Source of the DNA: an uncultured Collinsella sp.
Lineage (GTDB): Bacteria > Actinomycetota > Coriobacteriia > Coriobacteriales > Coriobacteriaceae
NCBI GenBank assembly: GCA_900541035.1
Contig: UQIN01000002.1
Coordinates: 68,020 to 132,019, forward strand
DNA: 64,000 nt
Reading direction: 5' to 3'
Both the position numbers and the translations under genes were made by a program. Position 1 is the first letter of the stretch. Each line of letters begins with the position of its first letter. The notes below the pieces were generated by a model. That model ran no database searches, was not told the DNA's origin, and worked only from the letters and a program-made list of their open reading frames with translations. Below, in pieces: positions 25,102 to 33,734 of this stretch.

Positions 25102-25231
25102 GGACCTGGCCGGGCGAGGCGGGTAAGTTTTTCGTTCGGTCAGGTCCTGGGCTCGCTCGGAAAGCACATTAAGTGCTTTCCGGCTCGTGCGGAATCTACG
25201 AAAAACTTACCCGCCTCGCCCGGCCAGGTCC
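25102..25231. repeat. 130-base palindrome with perfect 34-bp arms
   Basis: Arms 25102-25135 and 25198-25231 are exact complements. Between them GGAAAGCAC (25159-25167) and GTGCTTTCC (25173-25181) form a second hairpin. It lies between the convergent Cof and polA genes. There is no T-tract, and the arms are far longer than a terminator needs. No transposase or target duplication is seen. Confidence 0.92.
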
Positions 25232-25298
25232 TGCGGTGACTTGCTTGCCGCCTGGATGGCGTCTTGGCGTCTAGATACTTGGCTGATTTTTTTGGAAT

Positions 25299-25332
25299 GA
25301 AGGGGGCTCCTTGTTGGCAAGGAGCCCCCTTC
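25299..25332. terminator. terminator between cof and polA
   Basis: A perfect 15-bp stem (25299-25313 with 25318-25332) with a TTGG loop, followed on the plus strand by TGGTTTTGGTT. It may serve both convergent genes. Confidence 0.7.
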
Positions 25333-25366
25333 TGGTTTTGGTTACTTTGGAATTGTGGATGCTTCC

Positions 25367-28114
25367 CTATTTAGCGTCGGCCCAGGTTATGCCGGTGCTG
25401 GCTTCGGCGATTAGGGGGACGCGGAGGTCCACTACGTGCTCCATGACGTCGCGGACCATGGTGGTTAGGCGCTCGACTTCGTCGATGGGGCACTCAAAGT
25501 CCAGTTCGTCGTGCACTTGCAGGATCATGTGGGCGGCAAAGCCTTCTTCTTCCAGGCGACGGCTTACGCGGGCCATCGCGATCTTGATGATGTCGGCGGC
25601 GGTGCCCTGCATGGGATGGTTCATGGCCGTGCGCTCGCCAAAGCCGCGGAGTTGCGGGTTTTTGGCCTTGAGCTCCGGAATATGACGACGGCGGCCGTAC
25701 ATGGTCTCGGCGTAGCCCGTCTGCTTGGCGCGTGCCACCACGTTGTCGAGGAACGTGCGCACGCCCGGGTAGGCCTCGTAGTAGCGGTCGATCATGTCGC
25801 GTGCCTCGGCCATCGAGATATGCAGCGACTGCGACAGGCCGTAGGCCTGCTGGCCATACACGATGCCAAAGTTCACGGCCTTGGCGCGACTGCGCAAGTC
25901 GGGCGTTACCTCGGACACCGGCACACCAAACACGCGCGCCGCCGTCTCGGCATGGAAGTCCTCGCCCTCGTTAAAGGCGCGCACCAAGTGCTCGTCACCC
26001 GAGAGATGCGCCAGCAGACGCAGCTCGATCTGCGAGTAGTCCACCGCCAAAAAGACGCTTCCCTCGCCTGCCGAAAACGCCGTCTTGACGGTACGACCCA
26101 GCTCCGAGCGCGTCGGGATGTTCTGCAGGTTCGGGTCGCTCGAGGACAGACGCCCCGTTGCCGTAATGGTCTGGTTGTACGTAGTGTGTACGCGACCGTC
26201 ACCACGGCGTAGCGGGCCCAGCGTGTCCAGATAGGTGGACTTGATCTTAGACTTCTCACGCCAGTCCAAGATCAGACGCACGATTTCGTGGTCACGCGCA
26301 AGGTCGCTCAGCACCTTGGCGTTGGTCGAATAATAGCCGCGCTTAGTCTTCTTGAGGCCCTTGGTCGGAAGCCCCATCACATCAAAGAGCACGTGCGACA
26401 GCTGCATGGGACTGCCAATATTAAAGGTCTCGTCACCCGCCAGGTCGCGAATACTGCGCTCAACCTCGGTAATCTGGGTCGCCAGGCCCTCGGACAGACT
26501 GCGCAGGCGATCGGGGTCCACGAGCATGCCCGCGCGCTCCATCTTGGCAAGCACCGGCACGAGCGGCATCTCGATGCCATCGAACACGTTGGCGGCGTTC
26601 TCGCGGGCCATGCGGTCGCGCAGCGGTGCGACCAGCGCCAGCGTCAAGGCCGCCGTGCGAGCGGCGGGCGCCGGAGCGTCCTCACCGGCACCCCCTGCAC
26701 CGCGCGCCGCAGGCAGCGCCATCTGCAGATACGTATCGGCCAGATATGCCTCATCGAACTCGGAGCGATCGGAATCCAGCAGATAGGCAGCGACCACGGT
26801 ATCGAAGATACGCGTGGAATCGGCAGCGAGCGGATCCATGAGCTCGGGCTCAGAAGAATCGATGGGCGAAAGCTCGTGCAGCAGCGCTTTCGTATCCGGG
26901 CTCGCCACGCGGCCCTCCATAAACAGGCTCGCAAGCACGCCGGCGATCACACCGTGAGCGAAGTTGAAGCCCTCAACCTCAGCCGCCGCACAGCTGTCGC
27001 CCTCCTCGAGCGCGAACAGGCCCTTGGACGTCGCCAACCACAGCGTGCGCGTCAGCCCAAAGAGCGCGCCCTCTTCCTTGTCGTCGTCCACCACGGCGGC
27101 GACCCACTCGCCGGCATCAATCGCGCGGGAGACCTCAGCCGCAACGGCACCAAGCGCGTCAGCATCGCCGGCGGCTGCGCGAACCATAGCAGGTATCTCA
27201 AACACACTGGAGGCAGCAACCCCGCCCTCGCCGCCGATCAGCGCCAAGAAACGGTTCTGCATGGCGGTGATACCAAGCGTACCCAGCGCCGCGGAAACCT
27301 CATCGGCAGAAAACGCCGGAAAGGACGTCGCCTCAAAATCGAGCTCAACGGGCGCATCGGTGCGGATGGTCGCCACCTTACGGCTCAGCAGCGCGTCGTC
27401 GATGTGTGCGCGCAGGTTTTCGCCCATCTTGCCCTTGACCTCATCGGCGTGTGCGATGACCTCGTCCAGGCTACCGTACTGCGCAATGAGCGCGCTCGCC
27501 TTTTTGGGGCCGATGCCCGGCACGCCGGGGATGTTATCGGACGTGTCGCCCTTCAGACCATAAAAGTCGGGCACGAGCGCCGGCGTGATGCCGTGATACA
27601 GATCGTCCACGCTCTCGGGCGTCATGATCGCCACGTCGGACAGGCCCTTGCGGGTCGAGACCACGTTGACGTGCTCGGTCACGAGCTGATACATATCGCG
27701 ATCACCGGTCACCAGCAGCATGTCACAGCCGGCCTCTTCACCCAGGCGCGCCATAGTGCCCAGGATGTCATCGCCTTCCCAGCCCTCGGACTGCAAAATC
27801 GGCACGTTGAGCGCGGCGAGCAGCTCCTTAATCATGGGAAACTGCGCGTGCAGATCGGGGTCCATGGGCGGGCGCTGGGCCTTGTACTGCGGCAGCATCT
27901 CCATGCGCACGCGCGGCTTGCCCTTGTCAAACGCCACGACCACGCCGTCGGGGTTAAAGGCATCGATCATCTTGAGGAACATGTTCAGGAAGCCGAAGAT
28001 CGCGTTGGTGGGACGACCGTCCGGCGCGTTCATGGTGGGCGGCACGGCGTGGAAGGCGCGGTGCATGAGCGAGTTGCCGTCGATGACGGCAAAGGTGCGG
28101 CGCTTGTCAGACAT
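25367..28114 (-). CDS. polA: DNA polymerase I
   Basis: 915 residues. Fills gaps and removes RNA primers. The N-terminal 5' nuclease begins FAVIDGNSLMHRAFHA; GDTSDNIPGVPGIGPKKAS is its helix-hairpin-helix. The middle domain lacks the DxE text of an active 3'-5' proofreading nuclease (region VAAVVDDDKEEGA), so proofreading is probably lost. The polymerase has motif A DYSQIELR, motif B RAKAVNFGIVYG and motif C QVHDEL. ATG 28114 follows GAGGT; an earlier in-frame start at 28153 has no site. Confidence 0.95.
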   Translation of the reverse strand: MSDKRRTFAVIDGNSLMHRAFHAVPPTMNAPDGRPTNAIFGFLNMFLKMIDAFNPDGVVVAFDKGKPRVRMEMLPQYKAQRPPMDPDLHAQFPMIKELLAALNVPILQSEGWEGDDILGTMARLGEEAGCDMLLVTGDRDMYQLVTEHVNVVSTRKGLSDVAIMTPESVDDLYHGITPALVPDFYGLKGDTSDNIPGVPGIGPKKASALIAQYGSLDEVIAHADEVKGKMGENLRAHIDDALLSRKVATIRTDAPVELDFEATSFPAFSADEVSAALGTLGITAMQNRFLALIGGEGGVAASSVFEIPAMVRAAAGDADALGAVAAEVSRAIDAGEWVAAVVDDDKEEGALFGLTRTLWLATSKGLFALEEGDSCAAAEVEGFNFAHGVIAGVLASLFMEGRVASPDTKALLHELSPIDSSEPELMDPLAADSTRIFDTVVAAYLLDSDRSEFDEAYLADTYLQMALPAARGAGGAGEDAPAPAARTAALTLALVAPLRDRMARENAANVFDGIEMPLVPVLAKMERAGMLVDPDRLRSLSEGLATQITEVERSIRDLAGDETFNIGSPMQLSHVLFDVMGLPTKGLKKTKRGYYSTNAKVLSDLARDHEIVRLILDWREKSKIKSTYLDTLGPLRRGDGRVHTTYNQTITATGRLSSSDPNLQNIPTRSELGRTVKTAFSAGEGSVFLAVDYSQIELRLLAHLSGDEHLVRAFNEGEDFHAETAARVFGVPVSEVTPDLRSRAKAVNFGIVYGQQAYGLSQSLHISMAEARDMIDRYYEAYPGVRTFLDNVVARAKQTGYAETMYGRRRHIPELKAKNPQLRGFGERTAMNHPMQGTAADIIKIAMARVSRRLEEEGFAAHMILQVHDELDFECPIDEVERLTTMVRDVMEHVVDLRVPLIAEASTGITWADAK

Positions 28115-28207
28115 ATTGAATACCTCGCTTTGGGCTGGGCACGGTTTGCTCACTCCAGTTTACACGCTCCCCGCCCCGCGGCCACCGCACATCAAGCTCC
28201 CCCGCCA

Positions 28208-28240
28208 CCGTGAGCCCGCGCGTGATACGATGGCTCACGG
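28208..28240. promoter_or_regulatory. inverted repeat between divergent polA and aminopeptidase genes
   Basis: CCGTGAGCC (28208-28216) and GGCTCACGG (28232-28240) are exact complements around 15 bases that include TACGAT, a possible -10 box for the rightward gene. Could be an operator. Confidence 0.35.
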
Positions 28241-28280
28241 CACATCAACCAGCACGATCGATCCGAAAGGAGCCTGCGTC

Positions 28281-29678
28281 ATGGAGCGTCCCTGCGCATG
28301 GAAAAAGTACACGCCACAGCAAATCGAGGAGCTCGAGGAGCTTTGCCGCGGCTATAAGCAGTTTTTGAGTGAGAACAAGACCGAGCGCCTGTGCGTCAAG
28401 ACCGGTATCAAGATGGCCGAGGAGGCGGGCTACGTCAATCTGGAGACCGTGATCGCCGAGGGCCGCGCGCTAAAGGCCGGCGACAAGGTGTACGCCGCCA
28501 ACCACGGCAAGGACCTTATGCTCGTCAACCTGGGCACCGCCCCGCTCGAGCAGGGCTTTAATATCCTGGGCGCCCACGTGGACTCACCGCGCCTGGACCT
28601 TAAGCAGAACCCCGCTTTCGAGGCCGGCGACATGGCTTATCTCGACACGCACTACTATGGCGGCGTCAAGAGCTACCACTGGGTCGCTTCCCCGCTCGCG
28701 CTCGTAGGCGTCATCTGCAAAAAGGACGGCACCACCGTCGACATCAACATCGGCGACAAGGCAGACGACCCGGTCTTTACCATCTCCGACCTGCTGATCC
28801 ACCTCTCGAGCGAGCAGATGGCCAAGCCCGCCAAGGACGCCGTCGACGCCGAGATCCTCGACGTGATCGTGGGCGGCCGCCCCGTCAAGTTTGACGAGGA
28901 CGACAAGGACGCCCCCAAGGAGCCCGTCAAGCAGATGTTCCTGGACATCCTCAAGGAGCAGTACGACGTCGAGGAGGAGGACTTCCTCTCTGCCGAGATC
29001 GAGGTCGTGCCCGCCGGCCCGGCCCGCGACATGGGCCTCGACCGCTCCATGATTCTGGGCTATGGCCACGACGACCGTGTCTGCGCTTACCCCTCCATGC
29101 TTGCCCAGATCGACGTCGCCAACGTGGAGCGCACGAGCATCACGCTCATCGTCGACAAGGAGGAGATCGGCTCCGTGGGCGCCACCGGTATGACGAGCCG
29201 CTTCTTCGAGAACACCGTCGCCGAAATCATGATGCTCGCCGGCGAGGACAGCCCGCTGGCTCTGCGCCGCGCGCTCGCCCGCAGCCGTATGCTCTCCTCC
29301 GACGTGTCCGCCGGCTTCGACCCGGGCTATGCCGGCAAGTTCGAGACCAAGAACGCCGCCTTTATGGGTCGCGGCCTGTGCTTTAACAAGTACACGGGCA
29401 GCCGCGGCAAGGGCGGCTCTAACGACGCCGACGCCGAGTATGTGGCCCTCGTCCGCGACATCATGGACGAGGCCGGCGTGGACTTCCAGACCTGCGAGCT
29501 CGGCCGCGTCAACGCTGGTGGCGGCGGCACCATCGCCTACATCATGGCCAAGTACGGCATGAACGTCATCGACTCCGGCGTTGCCGTCTTGTCCATGCAC
29601 GCCCTGTGGGAGGTCGCCAACAAGGCCGACATCTACGAGGCATATCGCGGTTACAAGGCCTTCATCGAGCGAGCCTAA
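28281..29678 (+). CDS. M18 family aminopeptidase
   Basis: 465 residues. Metal-dependent aminopeptidase of the aspartyl aminopeptidase family, probably a cytoplasmic peptide scavenger. The metal ligands can be placed in FNILGAHVDSPRLDLK (His, Asp), VDKEEIGSVGATGM (Glu pair) and the late VIDSGVAVLSMHALWEV (His). FVGRGLCF-like text (here MGRGLCFNKYTGSRGKGG) is typical of the anaerobe branch. ATG 28281 follows AAAGGAG. Confidence 0.9.
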   Translation: MERPCAWKKYTPQQIEELEELCRGYKQFLSENKTERLCVKTGIKMAEEAGYVNLETVIAEGRALKAGDKVYAANHGKDLMLVNLGTAPLEQGFNILGAHVDSPRLDLKQNPAFEAGDMAYLDTHYYGGVKSYHWVASPLALVGVICKKDGTTVDINIGDKADDPVFTISDLLIHLSSEQMAKPAKDAVDAEILDVIVGGRPVKFDEDDKDAPKEPVKQMFLDILKEQYDVEEEDFLSAEIEVVPAGPARDMGLDRSMILGYGHDDRVCAYPSMLAQIDVANVERTSITLIVDKEEIGSVGATGMTSRFFENTVAEIMMLAGEDSPLALRRALARSRMLSSDVSAGFDPGYAGKFETKNAAFMGRGLCFNKYTGSRGKGGSNDADAEYVALVRDIMDEAGVDFQTCELGRVNAGGGGTIAYIMAKYGMNVIDSGVAVLSMHALWEVANKADIYEAYRGYKAFIERA

Positions 29679-29691
29679 CCAACCCTTCATC

Positions 29692-29764
29692 AGTTGCGGT
29701 GAAATACGGACTAAACTGGCCCATAAACGGCCAAAACAGACCGTATTCCACCGCAACTTTTTTG
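29692..29764 (+). terminator. long-stem terminator, shares sequence with the 8710 palindrome
   Basis: AGTTGCGGTGAAATACGG (29692-29709) pairs with 29741-29758 with one mismatch; an inner GGCC/GGCC pair lies in the loop, and TTTTTT follows (29757-29763). It ends the aminopeptidase transcript 21 bases before yaaA. The arm repeats the word of the palindrome at 8710-8736 with one base changed. Confidence 0.85.
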
Positions 29765-29778
29765 GCAGAGGAGAGCCC

Positions 29779-30588
29779 ATGCTGCAGGTCATCATTTCGC
29801 CCGCCAAGCAGATGCGCGCGGCCCAAGATGCTTTTGAAGTCCTGGGCATCCCACCCTTTGTGCGCGAGACGGCTCGCCTCCACCGCGCACTGCTAGATAT
29901 AGAGCGGAATGAAGGCAGCGGCGGCCTGCAGGCGCTATGGAACGTGAGTGACAAACTGCTGGGACCTTGCCTCAACACCCTGCATGAGTTCGGGCCCATC
30001 CTGAAAAGCGGCGATCTCGACAATCCCGCACTCGCCCGTCACATCTCCCCTGCCGTCATGTCCTATCACGGCATTCAATACCAGAGCATGGCACCCGAGG
30101 TGATGGATTCCGCGCAGCTCGCATGGCTGCAAGACCATCTGTGGATCCTCTCCGGCCTCTACGGGTGCGTTCGTCCCTTTCATGCCGTCGAACCGTATCG
30201 GCTGGAGATGGGCGCGAAGCTTGTCGTCGACGGTGCCCGAGACCTCTACGCATTTTGGAGCGATAAGCTCGCGCGGGCTATCGCCCCGGCAGGCTCAAAC
30301 ACCACGATCGTCAACCTCGCCAGCGTAGAGTATGCCAAAGCCGTTCTGCCCCACCTCGCGGGCGACGCCACGGCCGTCACATGCCTCTTTGGCGAGGGCA
30401 TCCGCAACGGGAAGCCCATCCAACGGTCGACCGCCAGCAAAAAGGCGCGCGGCTCCATGGTGCGGTGGATGGCAGAAAACAAGCTCGAGGATGCAAGCGA
30501 ACTTACCGCATTCAACATCGGCTATCGGCACATCCCCGAGCTTTCAGACAAAAACACCCTGGTTTTCATGAACGCGCAGGCACTATAG
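29779..30588 (+). CDS. yaaA: peroxide stress protein YaaA (DUF328)
   Basis: 269 residues. Begins MLQVIISPAKQMR, the family opening (ISPAK), and contains LSGLYGCVRPFHAVEPYRLEMG and late ASKKARGSMVRWMAEN. In E. coli YaaA lowers free iron during peroxide stress and binds DNA. AGAGGAG lies 5 bases before ATG 29779. It stands alone between a terminator and a convergent gene whose stop is only 23 bases away. Confidence 0.9.
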   Translation: MLQVIISPAKQMRAAQDAFEVLGIPPFVRETARLHRALLDIERNEGSGGLQALWNVSDKLLGPCLNTLHEFGPILKSGDLDNPALARHISPAVMSYHGIQYQSMAPEVMDSAQLAWLQDHLWILSGLYGCVRPFHAVEPYRLEMGAKLVVDGARDLYAFWSDKLARAIAPAGSNTTIVNLASVEYAKAVLPHLAGDATAVTCLFGEGIRNGKPIQRSTASKKARGSMVRWMAENKLEDASELTAFNIGYRHIPELSDKNTLVFMNAQAL

Positions 30589-30611
30589 GCCCGCCGTTTC
30601 CAAACACCCCG

Positions 30612-31127
30612 TTACTCCGCCAAGCCATCGGCCTTTGCAATCTCGCTCGTCGAGCCATTTTGGTAGGTAATCTTAACGTGCTCTACGTCGGATACCGTAA
30701 CGCCCGACGGAGGTTCCAGACGCCACTCCGTCAGAGCGATATCCATGGTCGTGGGCACATCGCCCTGATCTTTGAGCTTCACCATGAGTGTTTTGAGTGC
30801 CTCATCAAACGTCACGCGTTCGATTTCTTCGCCCGGAATAGACCCGCCGCTCAACTGCAGCTGCACAAACTCGTCGCGCGGATACCAATAGTCGCCCGGC
30901 GCGGCAACGGTATTGCCGCCCGCAACCTTCACTATCATGATCGGCAGGGCATCGTCGGCTTCAAACCCCCAGGTGACGCCGCCACGACCGCCGAACGTCC
31001 AAATACAAAAGGCAATCACCAACACGGCAAGCACCGCAAAACCAATCGCGACAAGGCCATGGTGCGCACGGCTTTCCTCGGCCGATACATCCCATTGCGT
31101 CTCTCGATATAGATGCTTGTCTTCCAT
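30612..31127 (-). CDS. hypothetical single-pass membrane protein
   Basis: 171 residues from ATG 31127, which follows GAGGAGG. Residues 1-25 are polar, ~26-44 form one membrane helix (VAIGFAVLAVLVIAFCIWTF), and the remainder is a soluble, probably extracellular, domain (LPIMIVKVAGGN, YWYPRDEFVQLQLSGG). I recognise no family. It diverges from thiC, and the shared 170-base region holds the TPP riboswitch on the other strand. Confidence 0.7.
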   Translation of the reverse strand: MEDKHLYRETQWDVSAEESRAHHGLVAIGFAVLAVLVIAFCIWTFGGRGGVTWGFEADDALPIMIVKVAGGNTVAAPGDYWYPRDEFVQLQLSGGSIPGEEIERVTFDEALKTLMVKLKDQGDVPTTMDIALTEWRLEPPSGVTVSDVEHVKITYQNGSTSEIAKADGLAE

Positions 31128-31177
31128 GTTCGCCTCCTCACAGGCACGCTCGTTAGGCCAATCGTACCCATTCAGGC

Positions 31178-31183
31178 TATACT
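31178..31183 (+). promoter_or_regulatory. possible -10 box of thiC
   Basis: TATACT, about 15 bases before the riboswitch; no clear -35 hexamer. Confidence 0.35.
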
Positions 31184-31196
31184 TGAGCCCACCACA

Positions 31197-31293
31197 TAAA
31201 CGGGGAGCTTGCAGGACAAGACGGCAGGCTGAGACTGGGCGCGCCCGCCCTGACCCGCAAACCTGATATGGGTAATGCCAACGAAGGGAGCCG
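31197..31293 (+). promoter_or_regulatory. TPP (THI-box) riboswitch
   Basis: Conserved TPP aptamer blocks appear in order: ACGGGGAGC, GGCTGAGA, ACCTGATATGGGTAATGCC and CGAAGGGAG. The last block overlaps the thiC ribosome site (AGGGAG, 6-9 bases before ATG 31299), so ligand binding would hide it and block translation start. Confidence 0.93.
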
Positions 31294-31298
31294 TGCCA

Positions 31299-32633
31299 AT
31301 GAGCACACAGACCGAGCCCAAGCTCGTCACGCAAATCGACTTCGCCCGCGCCGGGCAGATCACACCGCAGATGAAGGAGGTCGCCGAGCGCGAGCATCGC
31401 GACCCCGAGTACATCCGCGAGCGCGTGGCCGACGGCCGCATCGCCATTCCCGCCAACATCGTGCACATCAAAAAGGGCATGCGCGCCTTTGGCGTCGGTG
31501 AGGGCTTGTCCACCAAGGTCAACGTGAACTTGGGCATCTCGGGCGACAAGGCCGATGCCGCCGAGGAATGGAAGAAGGTCAAGATCGCCGAGGACTTTGG
31601 CGCCGACGCCATCATGGACCTCTCCAACTCGGGCAAGACGCGCCAGTTCCGCCAGCAGCTCATCGACGAGACGCCGCTCATGGTGGGCACCGTCCCCATG
31701 TACGACGCCATCGGCTACATGGAAAAGCCGCTGGTCAAGCTCACCAAGGACGACCTGTTCGAAGTCGTGCGCGCGCATGCCGAGGACGGCGTGGACTTTA
31801 TGACCATTCACTGCGGCATCAACAAGTCGGTCACCAAGACCTTTAAGGAGACCGGCCGCCTGATGAACATCGTGAGCCGCGGCGGCTCACTGCTGTTTGG
31901 CTGGATGGAGGTCACCGGTAACGAGAACCCGTTCTATGAGTTCTACGACGAGTTGCTCGAGATTTGCCACGAGTACGACGTGACGATTTCGCTCGGCGAC
32001 TCCTGCCGCCCGGGCTGCCTCTACGACTCCAACGACGCCACCGAGACCGCTGAGATGATCGAGCTGGGCAAGCTATGCAAGCGCGCTTGGGCCGCCGGCG
32101 TCCAGGTCATGGTCGAGGGCCCGGGTCACATGGCGCTCGACGAGATCGCCGCCAACATGAAACTGCAGAAGCGCCTGTGCCACAATGCTCCGTTCTATGT
32201 GCTCGGGCCGCTGGTGACCGATATCGGCGTGGGTTACGACCACATCACCGCTGCCATCGGCGGCGCCATCTCCGCCAGCTCCGGTGCCGACTTCCTGTGC
32301 TACGTGACACCGGCAGAGCACCTATGCCTGCCCAACGCCCAGGATGTGCTCGACGGCCTCATGGCCACCAAGATCGCCGCACACGCCGCCGACATCGCCA
32401 AAAAGGTGCCCCACGCCCGCGACATGGACGACAAGATGGGCCAGGCACGCCGCAAGCTTGACTGGGACGCCATGTGGGAGTGCGCGCTCGACCCGGTTAC
32501 GGGCAAGAAGCGCTACGAGGAGTCCCCCGCCGCCACCGAGGGCACTTGCACCATGTGTGGCAAGATGTGCGCCGTCCGCACCGTCAACAAAATCTTCGAG
32601 GGCACCACGATCGACCTCGGCATGGAGGACTAG
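31299..32633 (+). CDS. thiC: phosphomethylpyrimidine synthase
   Basis: 444 residues. Radical SAM enzyme that rearranges AIR to HMP-P for thiamine. Length fits the short anaerobe/archaeal form. Blocks such as LGDSCRPGCLYDSNDA, VMVEGPGHMALDEI and GADFLCYVTPAEHLCLP are diagnostic. The C-terminal cluster motif is CTMCGKMC, a CX2CX3C spacing against the CX2CX4C of E. coli; I believe short-form ThiC proteins share this. Controlled by the TPP riboswitch just upstream; thiD follows after 181 bases. Confidence 0.95.
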   Translation: MSTQTEPKLVTQIDFARAGQITPQMKEVAEREHRDPEYIRERVADGRIAIPANIVHIKKGMRAFGVGEGLSTKVNVNLGISGDKADAAEEWKKVKIAEDFGADAIMDLSNSGKTRQFRQQLIDETPLMVGTVPMYDAIGYMEKPLVKLTKDDLFEVVRAHAEDGVDFMTIHCGINKSVTKTFKETGRLMNIVSRGGSLLFGWMEVTGNENPFYEFYDELLEICHEYDVTISLGDSCRPGCLYDSNDATETAEMIELGKLCKRAWAAGVQVMVEGPGHMALDEIAANMKLQKRLCHNAPFYVLGPLVTDIGVGYDHITAAIGGAISASSGADFLCYVTPAEHLCLPNAQDVLDGLMATKIAAHAADIAKKVPHARDMDDKMGQARRKLDWDAMWECALDPVTGKKRYEESPAATEGTCTMCGKMCAVRTVNKIFEGTTIDLGMED

Positions 32634-32727
32634 CCTGTCGCCGCGGCCGCTTCTGGCGGCGAGCTGGTGCCTGTCAATTGTTGACGTGTGAACATTTGCT
32701 TGCATTTGCGTAAAGATTGCATCGCCC

Positions 32728-32757
32728 GCCCGGGTTCGACATAGAGTCGGCCCGGGC
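32728..32757 (+). terminator. hairpin between thiC and thiD
   Basis: GCCCGGG (32728-32734) pairs with CCCGGGC (32751-32757), with an inner CGAC/GTCG, followed by ATCTTTATAATG. The same T-rich tail contains TATAAT (32763-32768), a likely -10 box for thiD, so terminator and promoter adjoin. Confidence 0.6.
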
Positions 32758-32814
32758 ATCTTTATAATGCTGGCTTATAGACCCATTTGATTCCGACCGA
32801 ACAAGGGAGCGAAC

Positions 32815-33645
32815 ATGGATCGCAGTAAGGTACCTGCCGTTCTATCCATCGCAGGATCCGATTCCAGCGGTGGCGCCGGCATTCAGGCCGACATCAAGAC
32901 CATCACGGCACACCGCCTGTATGCCGAGACGGCCATCACGGCCATCACCGCACAGAACACCCTGGGCGTCACCGCCGTGCAGAACATCTCCCCGGATATT
33001 GTCGCGGCGCAGATCGATGCCGTTTTTGACGATATCCGCCCCAACGCCGTTAAGATTGGCATGGTTTCCTCTGCCGAGATTATCGATGTTATCGCCGACC
33101 GCCTGAGCGCTTGGAACGCGACAAACGTGGTAGTCGACCCCGTCATGGTAGCCACCTCGGGCGCACGGCTGATTGCCGAAGATGCCGCCGAGGCGCTCAC
33201 CCGCCGCCTGTTCCCACTGGCGACGGTTATCACGCCCAATATTCCCGAGGCCATGGCCCTGCTCGACTACGAGGTCGACTCCGAGCGCACGCAGCAAAAT
33301 GCTGCCATGCTCCTCACCCGCCGCTTTGGTTGCGCATCCCTCGTTAAGGGCGGGCATCTTGTCAACGAGGCCAACGATGTACTGGCCGAGCCCGCGCCAC
33401 TCGATGACGAGGGCAACCATCTTGGAGATCCACTCACCACGTGGTTCCGCCACAAGCGCATCGAGACCGACAACACGCACGGCACCGGATGCACGCTCTC
33501 GTCCGCCATCGCCTGCGCGCTGGCCCAGGGCATGGATCTTGCCGATGCCGTCAACGCCGGCAAGGCCTACCTGACAGGCGCTCTGGCCGCCGGCCTGAAC
33601 ATGGGCAAAGGCTCCGGCCCTGTCAACCACATGTGGCAGTATTAA
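32815..33645 (+). CDS. thiD: hydroxymethylpyrimidine/phosphomethylpyrimidine kinase
   Basis: 276 residues. Phosphorylates HMP and HMP-P to HMP-PP. The ribokinase-like fold is clear: LSIAGSDSSGGAGIQADIKT, DPVMVATSGARL, TPNIPEAMALL and the anion hole with catalytic Asp in THGTGCTLSSAIA. AGGGAG precedes ATG 32815. Works after ThiC in the same pathway. A PdxK-like vitamin B6 kinase role is possible but the neighbour argues for ThiD. Confidence 0.92.
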   Translation: MDRSKVPAVLSIAGSDSSGGAGIQADIKTITAHRLYAETAITAITAQNTLGVTAVQNISPDIVAAQIDAVFDDIRPNAVKIGMVSSAEIIDVIADRLSAWNATNVVVDPVMVATSGARLIAEDAAEALTRRLFPLATVITPNIPEAMALLDYEVDSERTQQNAAMLLTRRFGCASLVKGGHLVNEANDVLAEPAPLDDEGNHLGDPLTTWFRHKRIETDNTHGTGCTLSSAIACALAQGMDLADAVNAGKAYLTGALAAGLNMGKGSGPVNHMWQY

Positions 33646-33660
33646 GATTCGCAGCCCAAG

Positions 33661-33724
33661 CCACCGCAAAGGCGCCCGCCCCCTTTGAACCACCGCAAAG
33701 GGGACAGGCACCTTTGCGGTGGTT
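33661..33724. repeat. palindrome plus direct copy of one arm
   Basis: AACCACCGCAAAGG (33688-33701) pairs exactly with 33711-33724 around GGGACAGGC. A further copy CCACCGCAAAGG lies at 33661-33672. Located between convergent thiD and the GDSL hydrolase; no T-tract. Confidence 0.85.
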
Positions 33725-33734
33725 TGGGGTCGCG

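Noticed and set aside
26288..28213. Very long open frame on the plus strand opposite polA (641 codons)
   Set aside because: No ribosome site, biased Arg/His/Gly composition typical of an antisense shadow of a GC-rich gene, and polA on the other strand has all its motifs.
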